From positions 49,933,004 to 49,997,003 of the forward strand of contig CM042089.1 of NCBI GenBank assembly GCA_023512835.1: DNA of 64,000 nt. Reading direction: 5' to 3'. Source of the DNA: Taxillus chinensis. Lineage: Eukaryota > Streptophyta > Magnoliopsida > Santalales > Loranthaceae. The notes beneath the pieces were generated by a model. That model saw only the letters and a list, made by a program, of their open reading frames with translations, did no database searches and was not told the DNA's origin. The position numbers and the translations under genes are program-made. Shown one piece after another: positions 32,490-43,917 of this stretch. Numbering within the stretch: the first letter of the stretch is position 1; each line of letters begins with the position of its first letter.

Positions 32490-33045
32490 GTGCGCGTTAC
32501 GTTAGGGTTGTTGTTTGGTGGTTTTTGTGTTGACCGTAAACGGTTCGGAGCCTAGAGAAAGTGGCAGAGGCAGTCGTTCCCTCTTCTTCTAATTGATTCA
32601 AGAAAAGAGGGAATTAAAAAAACCATATTTTTTTTCCTCAATCGTGCATTGGTAATTTGAATCCGTAGACTAGGAAAAGATAGATAGATTAGATAGAGAC
32701 AAAGAGACGTAGGCGACGCGTTCAACGATCAACAAATGCGAGAGAGGAGGGGAGGGGGTGGGTAGAGAGTTTTGTTATTCTAGTCGAGTCGAGTAGAGTA
32801 GAGTTAAGGAAAGGAAAAACAGAAAACACGCACACTTGTTGGACTCCAAGCCCTGTATTTCAAATCCACCCCCGTGGAAGCAGGGCGATTCACAATTTCG
32901 ATGAGGCCGTTGTTTGGATGAGTTGTGGGTGGGTGAGTTTGTTTCTGGATCGGTTCTGTGTTTTTGTTTTTATTTTTATTTTTATTTTTATGTTTGCTAG
33001 GGTTTTCATTCCTCGGTTTTCGGTGCTGCTCTTCGATCGGTTTCC
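32440..33045 (+). promoter_or_regulatory. Inferred 5' leader of the kinase gene with uORFs
   Basis: The 5' boundary is inferred from the GA-rich tract and loss of AT-richness. Short uORFs begin at 32736 (9 codons) and 32901 (6 codons). A third ATG at 32918 opens a frame that overlaps the main start and runs to 33163. A possible 68-nt intron (GTGAGT donor at 32933, TTGCTAG acceptor ending at 33000) would put the 32918 ATG in frame with the main ATG. Confidence 0.5.
32448..32482. repeat. (GA)n microsatellite in the kinase gene leader
   Basis: About 35 nt of GA repeats within a purine-rich region. GA/CT runs near transcription starts are common in plant genes. Confidence 0.95.
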
Positions 33046-35203
33046 ATGGGCTGCGTGTATGGAAAACCCACCGCAATCCAAGACAGTAGTAGTAAGGGGA
33101 GTCCAAGGACGGCGGCGGAGGAGGCGGTGGCGGTGCTGGGGCAGTCGCATAGGGTGTCGGTGAGCTCCTCCAGGTTCTCAGGCGAGAGCATTCGTGCTAA
33201 GAGTCGGTTGGGTGGTAGCAATAGGGAGAAAGGACCTGCCTTGGGTTACGAAAATCAGGGCAAGGCGAATGCTTCGTCCCGGTTTTTCGACGAGCATGTT
33301 GAAATTATGAAGAAGAAGAAGAAGAAGAATAAGAAGATGAGGGCTGAAGTTGCTTCTCCTGGTTGTCACCCTGGTACTGGAACCATCCCCAAGGCCCTGG
33401 AGGCGGAGCAGGTGGCTGCTGGCTGGCCTTCCTGGTTTGCTGCCGTGGCCGGAGAAGCTATCAGGGGATGGGTGCCCCGGCAGGCCGATTCCTTTGAGAA
33501 ATTAAATAAAGTATTGCTCCCTGCTCCCTTTTCAACTTCTTTGTGCTTCTTATCATCTTTGGTTTTTGTATGAAACGTGTCATTTTCTCATGTGTTTGTG
33601 GAAGCTGTGAATTGGACATTGCAGCTGCTTGTAACCCAAAAAAAAAAACACCCTTCTTATTAGTGGAGCTGTTTTGACAGTAGACAACCTTGTGTGTGGT
33701 TTCTGCTTGCTTAGTCGAACTTTGAGTTGAGGTAGTTTAGATTAATTTTTAAGTTAGATGAGCCTCTTTTTTATCCTCTGGATTGGCTGGAGTGGTGGGG
33801 AAAAGAAGGGAATTGGATAGACTAACATGCATTCTGTCACCTGCTTTTTGTCACGGCCATGCAACTTTTCTTCTAAGGCTGGTAGCCTATGTTCTCTGTT
33901 ATCTTTCAGGATTATGTGAAGTTGGATACTGCTGCAGCAACATATGGGCAACTTTTATGTATTAATTATAAGCTGGGTGTCTATCTATTTTCCTAACGTA
34001 TCCTATATATTTATTTATGACTTGGAGCTCAATTTGTTATACCATTAAATGCTATATTCTGTATTTATACCACATACCTTGGTTGATATAGGCATTCTTT
34101 ATATTTAGCAATTATACTCGCTTTTGGTTGTTTCATATTAATGATATTTCAATTCTGCAGATAGGACAAGGAACTTATAGCAACGTTTACAAGGCTCGGG
34201 ATATCACCAATAAAAAAATTGTTGCCTTGAAAAGGGTGCGATTTAATAATATGGATCCTGAGAGTGTAAAGTTCATGGCAAGGGAGATTCTGATTTTGCG
34301 TCGACTTGACCATCAAAATGTGATTAAACTCGAGGGCCTTATCTCGTCGAGAATGTCTTGTAGTGTGTACCTTGTCTTTGACTATATGGAACATGATCTC
34401 ACGGGGCTTGCATCAATTCCGGGCAACAAGTTCTCAGTACCACAGGTACTTGAGTATTACTTAAATTTTGTTTTTCGTACAAGACTGCTGTTAAATATGG
34501 TACGTTCTTCTTGGGTAGCAGTTAGCCTAGAGAATCATTGCAACAATCATGCCAGATTCTGGAAAAATGTTTGCTTCTTCCTTTTTTTTTGCATCTCTGA
34601 GTAGGTTTTGAAATTTTCCCAATGATTTTATGCCGTAGACATTATGTGCATTACTTGACTCAAGTTAATTACCCAAAAAAAATGTAGAAATCCTAAATTT
34701 TAGTTGAAGCTAGGATTTTGATGCAAGCTGAGGTGTCTTCACAACTAGGTAAAAGGTAGTTCTCAATCATTTTGTTTTGAAAGAAGGTAAATGAGGCAGT
34801 TCTCAACCATCATTTATTTCACGCCATTTGTTGAAATGCTAGTACTAAGTTATATGCAATTTCATGTTTAGATCAAGTGTTACATGCATCAACTCCTTAG
34901 TGGACTCGAGCATTGCCACAGTCAGGGTGTCTTGCATCGTGATATAAAGGGTTCAAATCTCCTAATAGGCAACAGTGGCATCTTGAAGATTGCGGATTTC
35001 GGTTTAGCAAGCTTCTTTGATCCTGATAATAGTTATCCATTGACAAGTCGCGTTGTGACACTTTGGTATCGGCCACCAGAACTTCTTCTTGGAGCCTCTT
35101 TTTATGGAGTATCTGTGGATCTGTGGAGTACAGGTTGCATTCTTGGTGAATTATTTTTTGGCAAGCCTATTATGCCCGGAAGAACAGAGGTATCCCATTT
35201 TGA

Positions 35204-35250
<47 letters not shown>

Positions 35251-37159
35251 AAGTATGCAGGTCTTATGCTCTTTACTGCGTACTATGAATTATTGTCATG
35301 CTTGAGTTTAAGATATAAAAATATGGATAATAATGTTTAGAAGCTTGTCTTCTTACTTTGTAGGTTGAGCAGCTGCATAAAATTTTTAAGCTCTGTGGCT
35401 CACCGTCTGATGATTTTTGGAGAAAGTCAAAACTATCTAATTCTACAGTATTCAAGCCCCAACGGCCATATAGGCGATGTGTGGCAGAGATGTTTAAGGA
35501 TTTTCCTGCTGTTGCCATAAAGCTCATGGAAACTCTACTCTCTATAGATCCTGCACTTCGAGGAACTGCGGCTTCTGCTCTTAAAAGTGAGGTGGGTAGT
35601 TTTCTAATTTTCTTACTGATTGTGGAACCAACTGGCTCTTGTCTTTTATAGACATTGCTTGTTTTTCTTTGATATGTAATATCTGTTGGTTCCTTTAACT
35701 AATGCCACCTATTCTACAGTTCTTTACATCAAGGCCACTTGCATGTGACCCATCAACTTTACCGAAATATCCTCCAAGTAAAGAAATTGATGCAAAGCTT
35801 AGAGAAGAAGCTAGAAGGTGCGTAGTACAACTTTATCTTTTAAGCACAATTTTTTAGAAGTTAATCTTCTTCTGTGGTAAATATCCCCTTTGTTGTGACT
35901 GACTTGACACGTTCTATGATTGATGCTTACCTTTTGTGGGTGTGCGCGCGCGTTTATAATAGACAAGAATCAGCAGGAGGCATGAGTATGAGGGCTGACC
36001 AAGAAAAGAGAACACGGAGAGACTCTCGGGCAGTCCGAGCTCCCAATGCTAATGCAGATTTAATGCAGGTAAGTTCAAACAATGCCTAGGTGTTCATCTT
36101 ATCTCTTCTGCCAGTTTCACCCCTATTTATTTAAAACATTTTTGAAAAAATAAAATTTATCTAATCGTAGATTATACTTGGGTTGGAAATTTAAATGTCA
36201 AGTTAATTTATATTTGGCCCCTAGCCTTCCTCAATATAAACAGTTGGCTTCCATTTACAGAAGAGACCTGGACATTCCGACGCGAAGTGTCGAAGTGAGA
36301 AATTTAACCGGCAGCAGGTGGAAGCAGCTTGTGGTTTTCCTATAGACCCACCTAAACAGGCACGTTCTGGAAAAGAAGCAAAAACGGATCAGTTAGTGAA
36401 CCTCATAAAAGAGGTGAGATTTTCTGGCCCATTGCTACAGGAAGCTGCTAGGGGAAAGGGCGAGAAGAAACTCGATGATCCTCCGCGAGCATCAGTTGAT
36501 TCTGGTTTCTCAATATTTTCTGATATAGTAGCAAATAGATTATTGTCCGAAGATCGCCAAACAAAGCCAGCTTCATCACTTGTTGAAATGGATGCGACAA
36601 AAAAGGACAAAAGGCATCTCAGGCAAACTCGTGATGTTTCTCGAAAGATGGAAGATGGAAAACTCAATGTCAAAGTACCAACTGTGGTAAATTTTTTATA
36701 TTTTTAAAATTTAGATTTTACGGTCACATTTTTGCCATGTGTATATTGCCCTTTTTAGAATCTCATTTGTTTTAGAAAAATATTTGACATTAACTTATAT
36801 TTATCTTGACCTTTTTTGTTTAGCCCACTTCCTGGAATTGCATTGCTTTACTATATTTCCCATTTATTTGTTTGCTTCTACAAGTTGTACCCCAACATTC
36901 TTTCACCACTATTCTTTCGCTCCAATTGCAGCCTGGTCATGGATCCAATGCAAATAAGATCTACTTCTCAGGCCCATTGCTTGTTCCATCAGACAATGTC
37001 GATCAAATGCTCAAGGAGCATGAGCAGCGCCTCCAAGAAGCTGTTCGAAGGGCACGAATTGACAAGGCCAAGCCAAGGGTCCAGAAAGATCATGCTCAAG
37101 AAAGGAAACAGCAAGTGACAATCAGTTCGATGCGTGTCTCGGGTCATGGAGCTGGATAA
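33046..37159 (+). CDS. CDK-like serine/threonine protein kinase (CRK/IBS1-like group), 8 exons, 717 aa
   Basis: Coding exons: 33046-33510, 34161-34445, 34872-35189, 35364-35591, 35720-35817, 35963-36068, 36261-36686, 36932-37159. All introns are GT-AG and the joined frame is open. The start MGCVYGKP is a likely N-myristoylation/palmitoylation signal, so the kinase is probably membrane-attached. Kinase landmarks are the GQGTYSNV loop (157-164), Lys179, Glu197, HRDIKGSN (Asp274), DFG (Asp292), and the activation segment ending in TLWYRPPELLLG; all catalytic residues are present. SVKFMARE occupies the place of the CDK PSTAIRE helix. The long basic C-tail has a conserved FSGPLLVPS block and a terminal helix. 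Length and architecture fit the plant family of Arabidopsis At1g18670 (IBS1) and At1g54610. Known members phosphorylate Ser/Thr; substrates here are unknown. Confidence 0.95.
35207..35248. repeat. (AT)n microsatellite in kinase intron 3
   Basis: A 42-nt AT run lies 18 nt after the exon 3 donor site. Length changes here would alter the distance from the donor but not coding. Confidence 0.95.
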
Positions 37160-37720
37160 CTGGATAAGTTAGTTTAGAGCTTCAAATTTATTTCCCACAT
37201 GGAGAGGCAGTTACCAAAGAGTGGAGTTGAAGTCTTGCAGCTTTGAAGTATGGTGTTTACAAGATCATTCTCCTGGGATACAGTGCCTTTTTAAATAGGG
37301 AAGAATGGTTGTTCTTTGATTTGCAGATTCCATTTCATACCTTCCTTCAAACTCAAGTCCGAGGTCTTTCCTTAGTTCTTTACAAGGTTGTTTGCCGTCC
37401 AACTTCAACTTCGAAGGCCCTGGAGGAGGTGTTGGAACTGGGAAGGTAGCTTGTGTATGAAACCGATATCTTGTATTGTTTTACCAGTTAGGGGGTGACA
37501 GTGACACCAATTTCGCTGGGTATAGGAACTAATCTTTGGATCATATTGTTTCTGACGGCAGTTTTTGATAGATCCTCCCTAGTTCATCAAATTATTTTAT
37601 TTATTGTTCCGGGTTCGCTGAATTCAAATAGCCTCATATGTTCCCCTTCCCACTCTCCCTCAAATTCTGGACTATATTCCATAAGCGATGACCAATAAAC
37701 CTTCCCTTCGTGGGCAATTC
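37160..37720 (+). other. Inferred 3' UTR and downstream region of the kinase gene
   Basis: T-rich transcribed-looking sequence without coding similarity follows the stop codon. A canonical AATAAA lies at 37694-37699 and could be the poly(A) signal. The exact end needs transcript data. Confidence 0.45.
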
Positions 37721-37780
37721 CATGTACACCGAATTTAGTTCACCCAACTGGCATTGTTCGTCCCACCTGTCACGTATGAA

Positions 37781-37814
37781 TATATATATATATATATATA
37801 TATCTATATATATC

Positions 37815-37852
<38 letters not shown>
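37781..37852. repeat. (TA)n-(CA)n compound microsatellite
   Basis: About 58 nt of TA repeats with two TC interruptions, followed by 14 nt of CA repeats, downstream of the kinase gene. Confidence 0.95.
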
Positions 37853-37989
37853 TGCATACACATTTTGAGACATTTGGGTCATTCGGGTGGAAAATGTTGC
37901 CTAAAATTATCGGAAACATAATCAATATTCACTTGTAGTGGTATAATATGTTGCCGTGATGGTGGGATATCCTCTGCCTTTTAGAGCGG

Positions 37990-38431
37990 GTATGATAAGT
38001 GAGTATGGTCATGATGTCCAATGATTATTAAGAGCACAAGTATACGCACTTCGTATAAGAGTTAAGAGTATTGAAATGATTGAGGAGATATGATTCCTAC
38101 GAGCTATAGATGCTCCTTTTTTTCCTTCTAGATGCCTACAAGAGTTAGGACGATTAGCCCAAGATCGTATGTATTGCTTTAAGATGAACCAAATATATCT
38201 GTTTGTTTGAGTTATTTGAGAGAAGAATATTGTGAGGTTTTATTTAAAATGTGTTTATGTTATCAGATTAAAATGAATGAGGATGTATTGGTTTGATGAG
38301 CAGATTGAAACAACACTCATGCTATAGTTTCCTAATTCAAGTGTTATCATTAATCCCTTTGACCCACTAGTTGTAAGCATAAGGAGTCACAAGCAGATTT
38401 TCTCGGGTTAGAAAATTCAGGGTATATAACA
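37990..38431 (+). mobile_element. Degraded gypsy LTR end (relic)
   Basis: The end (ctcgggttagaaaattcagg...ataaca) resembles the right end of the solo LTR at 24117-25861 (ctcgggttagaagtcctggg...gtgaca), and the preceding 400 bp follow the same order of words. The left boundary is not visible. Confidence 0.4.
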
Positions 38432-38862
38432 TTCGTATCCTTGGTTACCTTAAGGTTAGTTAGATCATCTCAGGACGTATTGAGTTGGGTGCATACATAA
38501 TATTATTTTGCTTGTGCATTATAAACACTATATTTGAATGTGTATGTTACTTTGATGATTGATTAGTCCAATGATATTGATTGTTGAGTATTGTTTGAGC
38601 TGATTGGACTATTTGGATGTCATTTGTTGACACATAACTTTTATAGTTTAGCAGATTGATTTGACATGGTATGATAGGATATGGCATGATGTGTTATGGT
38701 GGTAGGAGAATATGAACCTAAGCAATTGATGGGTGGCTTGATAGCCAGTGTACTTGATTGACTCATAGGGGAATATGGACCTTATTGATATTTAATGAAG
38801 ACTTATGGGTCATGCTTATTGAGTTGATTAATTGGTTATGATGATTGTTTTGTTGATAGAGA
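38432..38862. other. Intergenic DNA
   Basis: No gene or element ends recognised. The only notable feature is the target site of the hAT-type MITE at its right edge. Confidence 0.5.
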
Positions 38863-39329
38863 TAGGGGTGTAAAATGGTCTGGTCCGTAACAAAGCGGGC
38901 CAACCCGTACTTTTAATGGACTAGAATTTTTCTGATCCAGTCCAGTTTGCATGTGAACGTGTTTATTTATTTATTAAAAAATTATTTTAGGTTAATTTTA
39001 TTAAAAATATATTAAAATTTTAATTTTGAAATCATATTTAATAGTTTATATTTCTAAATCTTAATTTTAAAATTAATAAGTTTAGACTCTAGGTTCTAAT
39101 ATACTAGGTAGGATATATAATAGTTTTAAAAATATTTATTTTAAAAAAAACTGGTCCGCAGACCAGTCCGCGTTAGCACAAATTTGGTCCACATGGATCG
39201 GCCCTAAATGGACTGGTCCGTTTAAGCCCGTGATTGAAATGGACTAATTTTTTTTTTTTGGTTCAGTCCGCTATGGTTGGCACGGACCACGGATTGGTCT
39301 GCAGACTAGAAATCCATTTTACACCCCTA
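38863..39329. mobile_element. hAT-type MITE (467 bp)
   Basis: Perfect 16-bp terminal inverted repeats (TAGGGGTGTAAAATGG and its complement) and an 8-bp target duplication with one mismatch (GATAGAGA at 38855-38862, GATAAAGA at 39330-39337) are diagnostic of hAT superfamily derivatives. The interior has repeated TGGTCCG/CGGACCA words and no ORF, so it is non-autonomous. Confidence 0.92.
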
Positions 39330-39337
39330 GATAAAGA

Positions 39338-40381
39338 TAATATGAACCTGATTATCTGTTTGATGTGGACCCACAAGTCATATGTAAAGACCTATATTAT
39401 GGGAAATGTTTTAATTAGCCATTAATTAGCCTATATTATCTAAATGGTGATGTGACCATCAATTTGAGCGTTTTTACTATAATTGGATTCAATTTGGAGT
39501 TCAGAGCCCTAAAAGTTAATTTTTGGTATTATAAAATATATAAATAAAAGATAAAATAGATAAAACAAAAAGAAATATAAGCTTTGGAGTTCCTATACAT
39601 GGTGAGAAGAGAGCTAGAGGAGGAAGAGGAAATTGAGGATTTAACAATTGGAGACGTGTCAACCTTTGAGGATTAATCCAAGTAGGTGATTTTACTCTAC
39701 TTCTAATATTGGTTCATAACTGTAGGTCTCAAAGTGAGTAAATAGGCGATTTTTGCAAAAGCCTAACTCAAAAGCAAACTAGAAGGTTTAAAGAAAACAT
39801 GATGAATATGCTTTTATAATAAATGAGAAGCAGACAAAGAATAGAGAAGTGATAACGAACAAACAGACAGAGATATGGGTGATTACAACGAAACCTATAC
39901 TATTGTACTTCAGATCGAGTGAGTAATGGCTGTAACACAATCTGAATAAGAGAAAACAATTTACTGGATGATCTTCAAGTTTGCTATTGATTGTGAACTT
40001 CCAACATGGAGCTTGGCAATTAGTTTGTGCTAGATATTTTCAAAACAAAGATTGAATCTTTAAGGGATGTTATTTGATTTTGATCTCAAGCGCGCACAAC
40101 ACTGGAAGTATCTTTCACTTTTGAAAGCTCTCAAGATTGGGAACTCTTGACTCGAACTCTCTAAAGTTCTACTTTCAATGCATGAAAATTGTTAATTAGT
40201 ATTCCTTGGAGTTCTCTCCATCACTTTCCATGAATGTGACTATTTTAGTGCTAAGTGCATGTATATGCGCATTCCCATCTTCGATATTCTAACTTTCCAC
40301 CACTCAAATATAGAAGCTTGAGGGGATGATCAGATTTGTTATAACTTGTAGATTAGTTGCCCATGTTGCATATCTTATGCC
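39338..40381. other. Intergenic DNA
   Basis: About 1 kb without a supported gene. I see no RNA gene or element ends before the TRIM at 40382. Confidence 0.5.
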
Positions 40382-41081
40382 TGTGAAGTCTTGGGACTTT
40401 GCAAGTCTCACATTGGTTGGGGAGGAGAACGAAGCATGCCTTAAAGAGGACGTGGATACCTCTCCTATACAGATGCCTTTTATGGTGCTATGTACACTAC
40501 CAAGAACAAAACCGAGGATTGGGCTTGGGCCCTGAACCAGATAGTATCTGTATACGAGGGTTATTACAAATGGTATCAGAGCTGGGGACCAGGTCAGTGT
40601 GCCATAGTCCCATGGGGACGTGGGCCTCCTGAGGGGGTGGATTGTGGAGTCCGAGGACTTTTAAAGTCCCACATTGGCTGGGGAGGAGAACGAAGCGTAC
40701 CTTATAAGAGGGCATGGATACCTTTCTTGGCACGAGGCCTTTTAGGGTGTCAATGGGCACTACTAAGAACAAAAGCCGTGTGAGTAATGACCCAAAGCGG
40801 AACAATATCGGGCTATGTGTGGCTTGGATTGTTACGAATGGTATTAGAGTTGGGGACCTGAGTCGGTGTACCATAGTCCCATGGGGATGTGGACCTCCTA
40901 AGGGGGGTGGATTGTGGAGTCCGTGGATTTGAAATCCCACATCGGATTGAGGGAAGAACGAAACGTGCCTCATAAGGAGTGCGTGGATACCTCTTTAGTA
41001 AGACGCATTTAAGATCTTGAGGGGGCTAGGGGACCAGGGGTCTAGCCATGTTGCCTGTAGCTTATAGCCAAAGGGGATAGT
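40382..41081 (+). mobile_element. Tandem TRIM retrotransposon (LTR-internal-LTR-internal-LTR)
   Basis: Three LTR copies (40382-40568, 40643-40836 and 40913 to about 41081, the last incomplete) are separated by two internal segments of about 75 bp. Each internal segment has a PBS (TGGTATCAGAGC at 40571; TGGTATTAGAGT at 40839) and a polypurine tract (GAGGGGGTGGAT at 40631-40642; AGGGGGGTGGAT at 40901-40912). LTR bodies share CCACATTGG...GGGAGGAGAACGAAGC and GTGGATACCT. This is the well-known plant terminal-repeat miniature type, non-coding by nature. The third LTR is cut by the element at 41082. Confidence 0.92.
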
Positions 41082-43917
41082 TGTCATGCCCCGGCTTTTC
41101 GGCCCGCAGAAACCAGGTAGTGAATTCCCATGCCTGCTCCCGAAGGGACAAGGGGTTGGTGAGAACACCGAGAATGGGACCTTAGCACGGGTGCCGTCCC
41201 TAAAACCATATCACACATAAACAGAAATCTCATTTCAAATCACAATACAAACACACATACATACATGTTCTTTCCCCCATGGGATTACATTATAGTTTTT
41301 CTAGTCCAACAAAACAAACAAACACACAAGTTCTCCACCTCTGGTGAACCTCCTAGCTCCTGTAAGCACCTGAAACAAACAAAAACAAACACAATAGGAG
41401 GAGTGAGCAACCACAGCTCAGTAGGGATCCTATCACTTTACGCCCTCCACTCAATACATGCTCAAAGCATAGCCATACAGACAACAAACGTTAAGACACA
41501 GTCTGAAGCAAACTAAAATTAGGGAGCAGATTCCTTGTTTTTAACCTCCAACTCTCCAGATAGCTCTGACAAGATACTGGTGCTATCATTGAGTGCCAAG
41601 AGATAGCTATTCCAATCTGATACCGCCGCTCTACGGGACACACCGCTCAACCACCTTGGGTTGAGAGGACTTTCGATATCATGGAACACCTTCCTGAGGA
41701 CAAACAGACTCTGACGCTAGCATAACATCTCAGGAGTCTCTACCACTTGTCATCAGAAGCCTCACAACATCCCATCAATACAACATTACACCAGGACATC
41801 CTTTCCACATCAGGACTTGGTATGTTCCCCACAATCCAAAATAGGATTATCCATAAATCACATCAGCAGGATAGCCTATCCTATCCACACAAGGATACAA
41901 CATATCCACCACAATCCTAAACAGGATCCACAGCACCTCAGGGCATAGCCTGTCCCCATCAAGACAGCTTGTCCATGATCCTTATCAGGATCATATCATT
42001 CACAACAAGCTCATCAGGTTGTAGCCTCACCCAAAAGGGTACATCACAAACCGAGGGGCCTTAGCCACCTATCACATCTACGCAAAGGTACATCTGCACT
42101 GAGCTCAACTCTGCTCAAACTCAACCACCGAATATGCCACCAGGCACAATTAACATCTCACATGGACTTAAGAGTCCCACATGTCACATAGATCTCACAC
42201 ACGGGCATATAAGCGAGCATATCATATCACAACAGACCCAAAGGTCTCACACTGTACACATATGTATATGAGCTAACCATAACTATAACAATCAACATAC
42301 CATGAGGCTTTCACAGTGTCGACCACCCTCACCGCCCCTTCGACACCTTAGCCATCATGACCCAAACCATAGCATCAAACTAGCAACAATAGTTTCGTCA
42401 CACAGTCTCACTAGGCTCAGTTTTACCTCTCATACACAGTATTTCCTCTTAGGAATAGTATGACCTCTCAAGCATAGTATTGCCCCTCGGGCACAGCATT
42501 ACCTCTTAGGCACAATATTTTATATTACCTCTCAGGTACAATGCATCTCAAATACATTACTATATTACCTCTCAGGTACATTACTATATTACCTGTCAGG
42601 CACAATATTGTCTCTCAGGCATAGTATGGCCTCTCAGGCATTATATTGCCCCTTGGGCATAGCATTGCCTCTCAGGCACAATATTCTATTACCTCTAAGG
42701 TACATACCTCTTAGGTACAGTATTACCTCAGGCCCCACCTTAACTCTCAGGTACAATATTACCTCAAGCCCCGCCTTAACTCTCAGGTACAGTATTACCT
42801 CAGGCCCCACCTTAACTATGAGGTACAGTATTACCTTAGGCCCCGCCTTAACTCTTAGGTACAGTATTACCTCAGACCCCGCCTTACCTCTCAGGTACAG
42901 TATTACCTCTCATATACATTAATGTATTACCTCTCAAGTATATTCTTATATTACCTCTCAGGTACAGTAGCCTCTTAAGCTCTGAACACCTCTTACTTCC
43001 TAGGCCCTTAATAGTAGCCTCCTAGGCTTACGAAGGTAACCTCATAGGCCCATATGACCACTTGAGTTCACAACTCTATTCTCATGTCTTGACTAAGAAA
43101 GAGGATTTTCGTAGAAGCTATTTTCTTGAAATAAAAAGTCCCGGCATTGGCTCCTCATACCATAACTGAGATAATCTGATTTTTGAGGATTTTTCTGAGA
43201 GGTCTAACCCCACTTTTCAAAAAGTTACCACTACGAAAAATTGTATATTTCTGGGATTTTACACTAAATCCCATTTTTCACATTTTGAACGAGTAGGAAT
43301 TTGATTTTTTAGTATTTTTCTTTGAATCCAAATGGGGGGTATTTCCTTATTTATATTGTAACTTAAGTATAATACTTAAATGTCGAGAGGCATAATGGTT
43401 AACTGCTCGAGACACCTTGCTCGACACTTTGCTCGACGCTGCTCGACACTCTAAGCTCGAGCAACATGCTCGAGGCTCTACTCGACACTTTGCTCGAAGC
43501 TAGCCTCGAGCAATTCCCCAGTCGCGAATTGTCGACTGCGTTCTTCCTGATTTCGTCTCGAAATCTAATTATACCCATTCAATCTCCATTTTTAAGCACT
43601 AATTCATCCCATAAATGTCTTTCTAACTCATCCTAGCCATCTTAGGCTACCAAAACAACATCAATTCATACCAAAACAACATAAATCGAGTTTCTCAAAC
43701 TCTAGGGTTCATACTTCCAATTTCACGAATTGGGAGTTAAATTACATGTTTTAGCTATACTAGTAAGCCTAATCAACGACATAGGAGTGAGGAGAATGAA
43801 TCCCTACCTCGACTTTGGTCGATTTGAGCTTCGGATCATCAATTTCGCTTTCTCCCTTCTCTTTCTCTCTCCTCTCCTCTTTCTCTCTCTAGGAAAGCAA
43901 GCATGTATCACCATTAG
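41082..43917 (-). repeat. LTR of the LARD-like family, cut at its right end
   Basis: Starts TGTCATGCCCCGG with intact TG and matches 22883-27779 without the solo LTR. It contains the minisatellite (about 42440-42970) and a CTCGAG array (about 43400-43515). At 43917 a chromovirus LTR interrupts it. The left flank ATAGT (41077-41081) is the candidate target duplication. Whether it was a solo LTR or part of a full element cannot be decided in the window. Confidence 0.85.

Noticed and set aside
34446..34604. Continuation of kinase exon 2 past 34445
   Set aside because: The open frame runs on by chance into intron 2; the kinase domain resumes only at 34872, and CAG|GTACTT is a good donor site.
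40571..40582. tRNA-like sequence
   Set aside because: TGGTATCAGAGC here, at 22869 and in related forms elsewhere is a retroelement primer binding site, not a tRNA gene; no cloverleaf can be formed around it.
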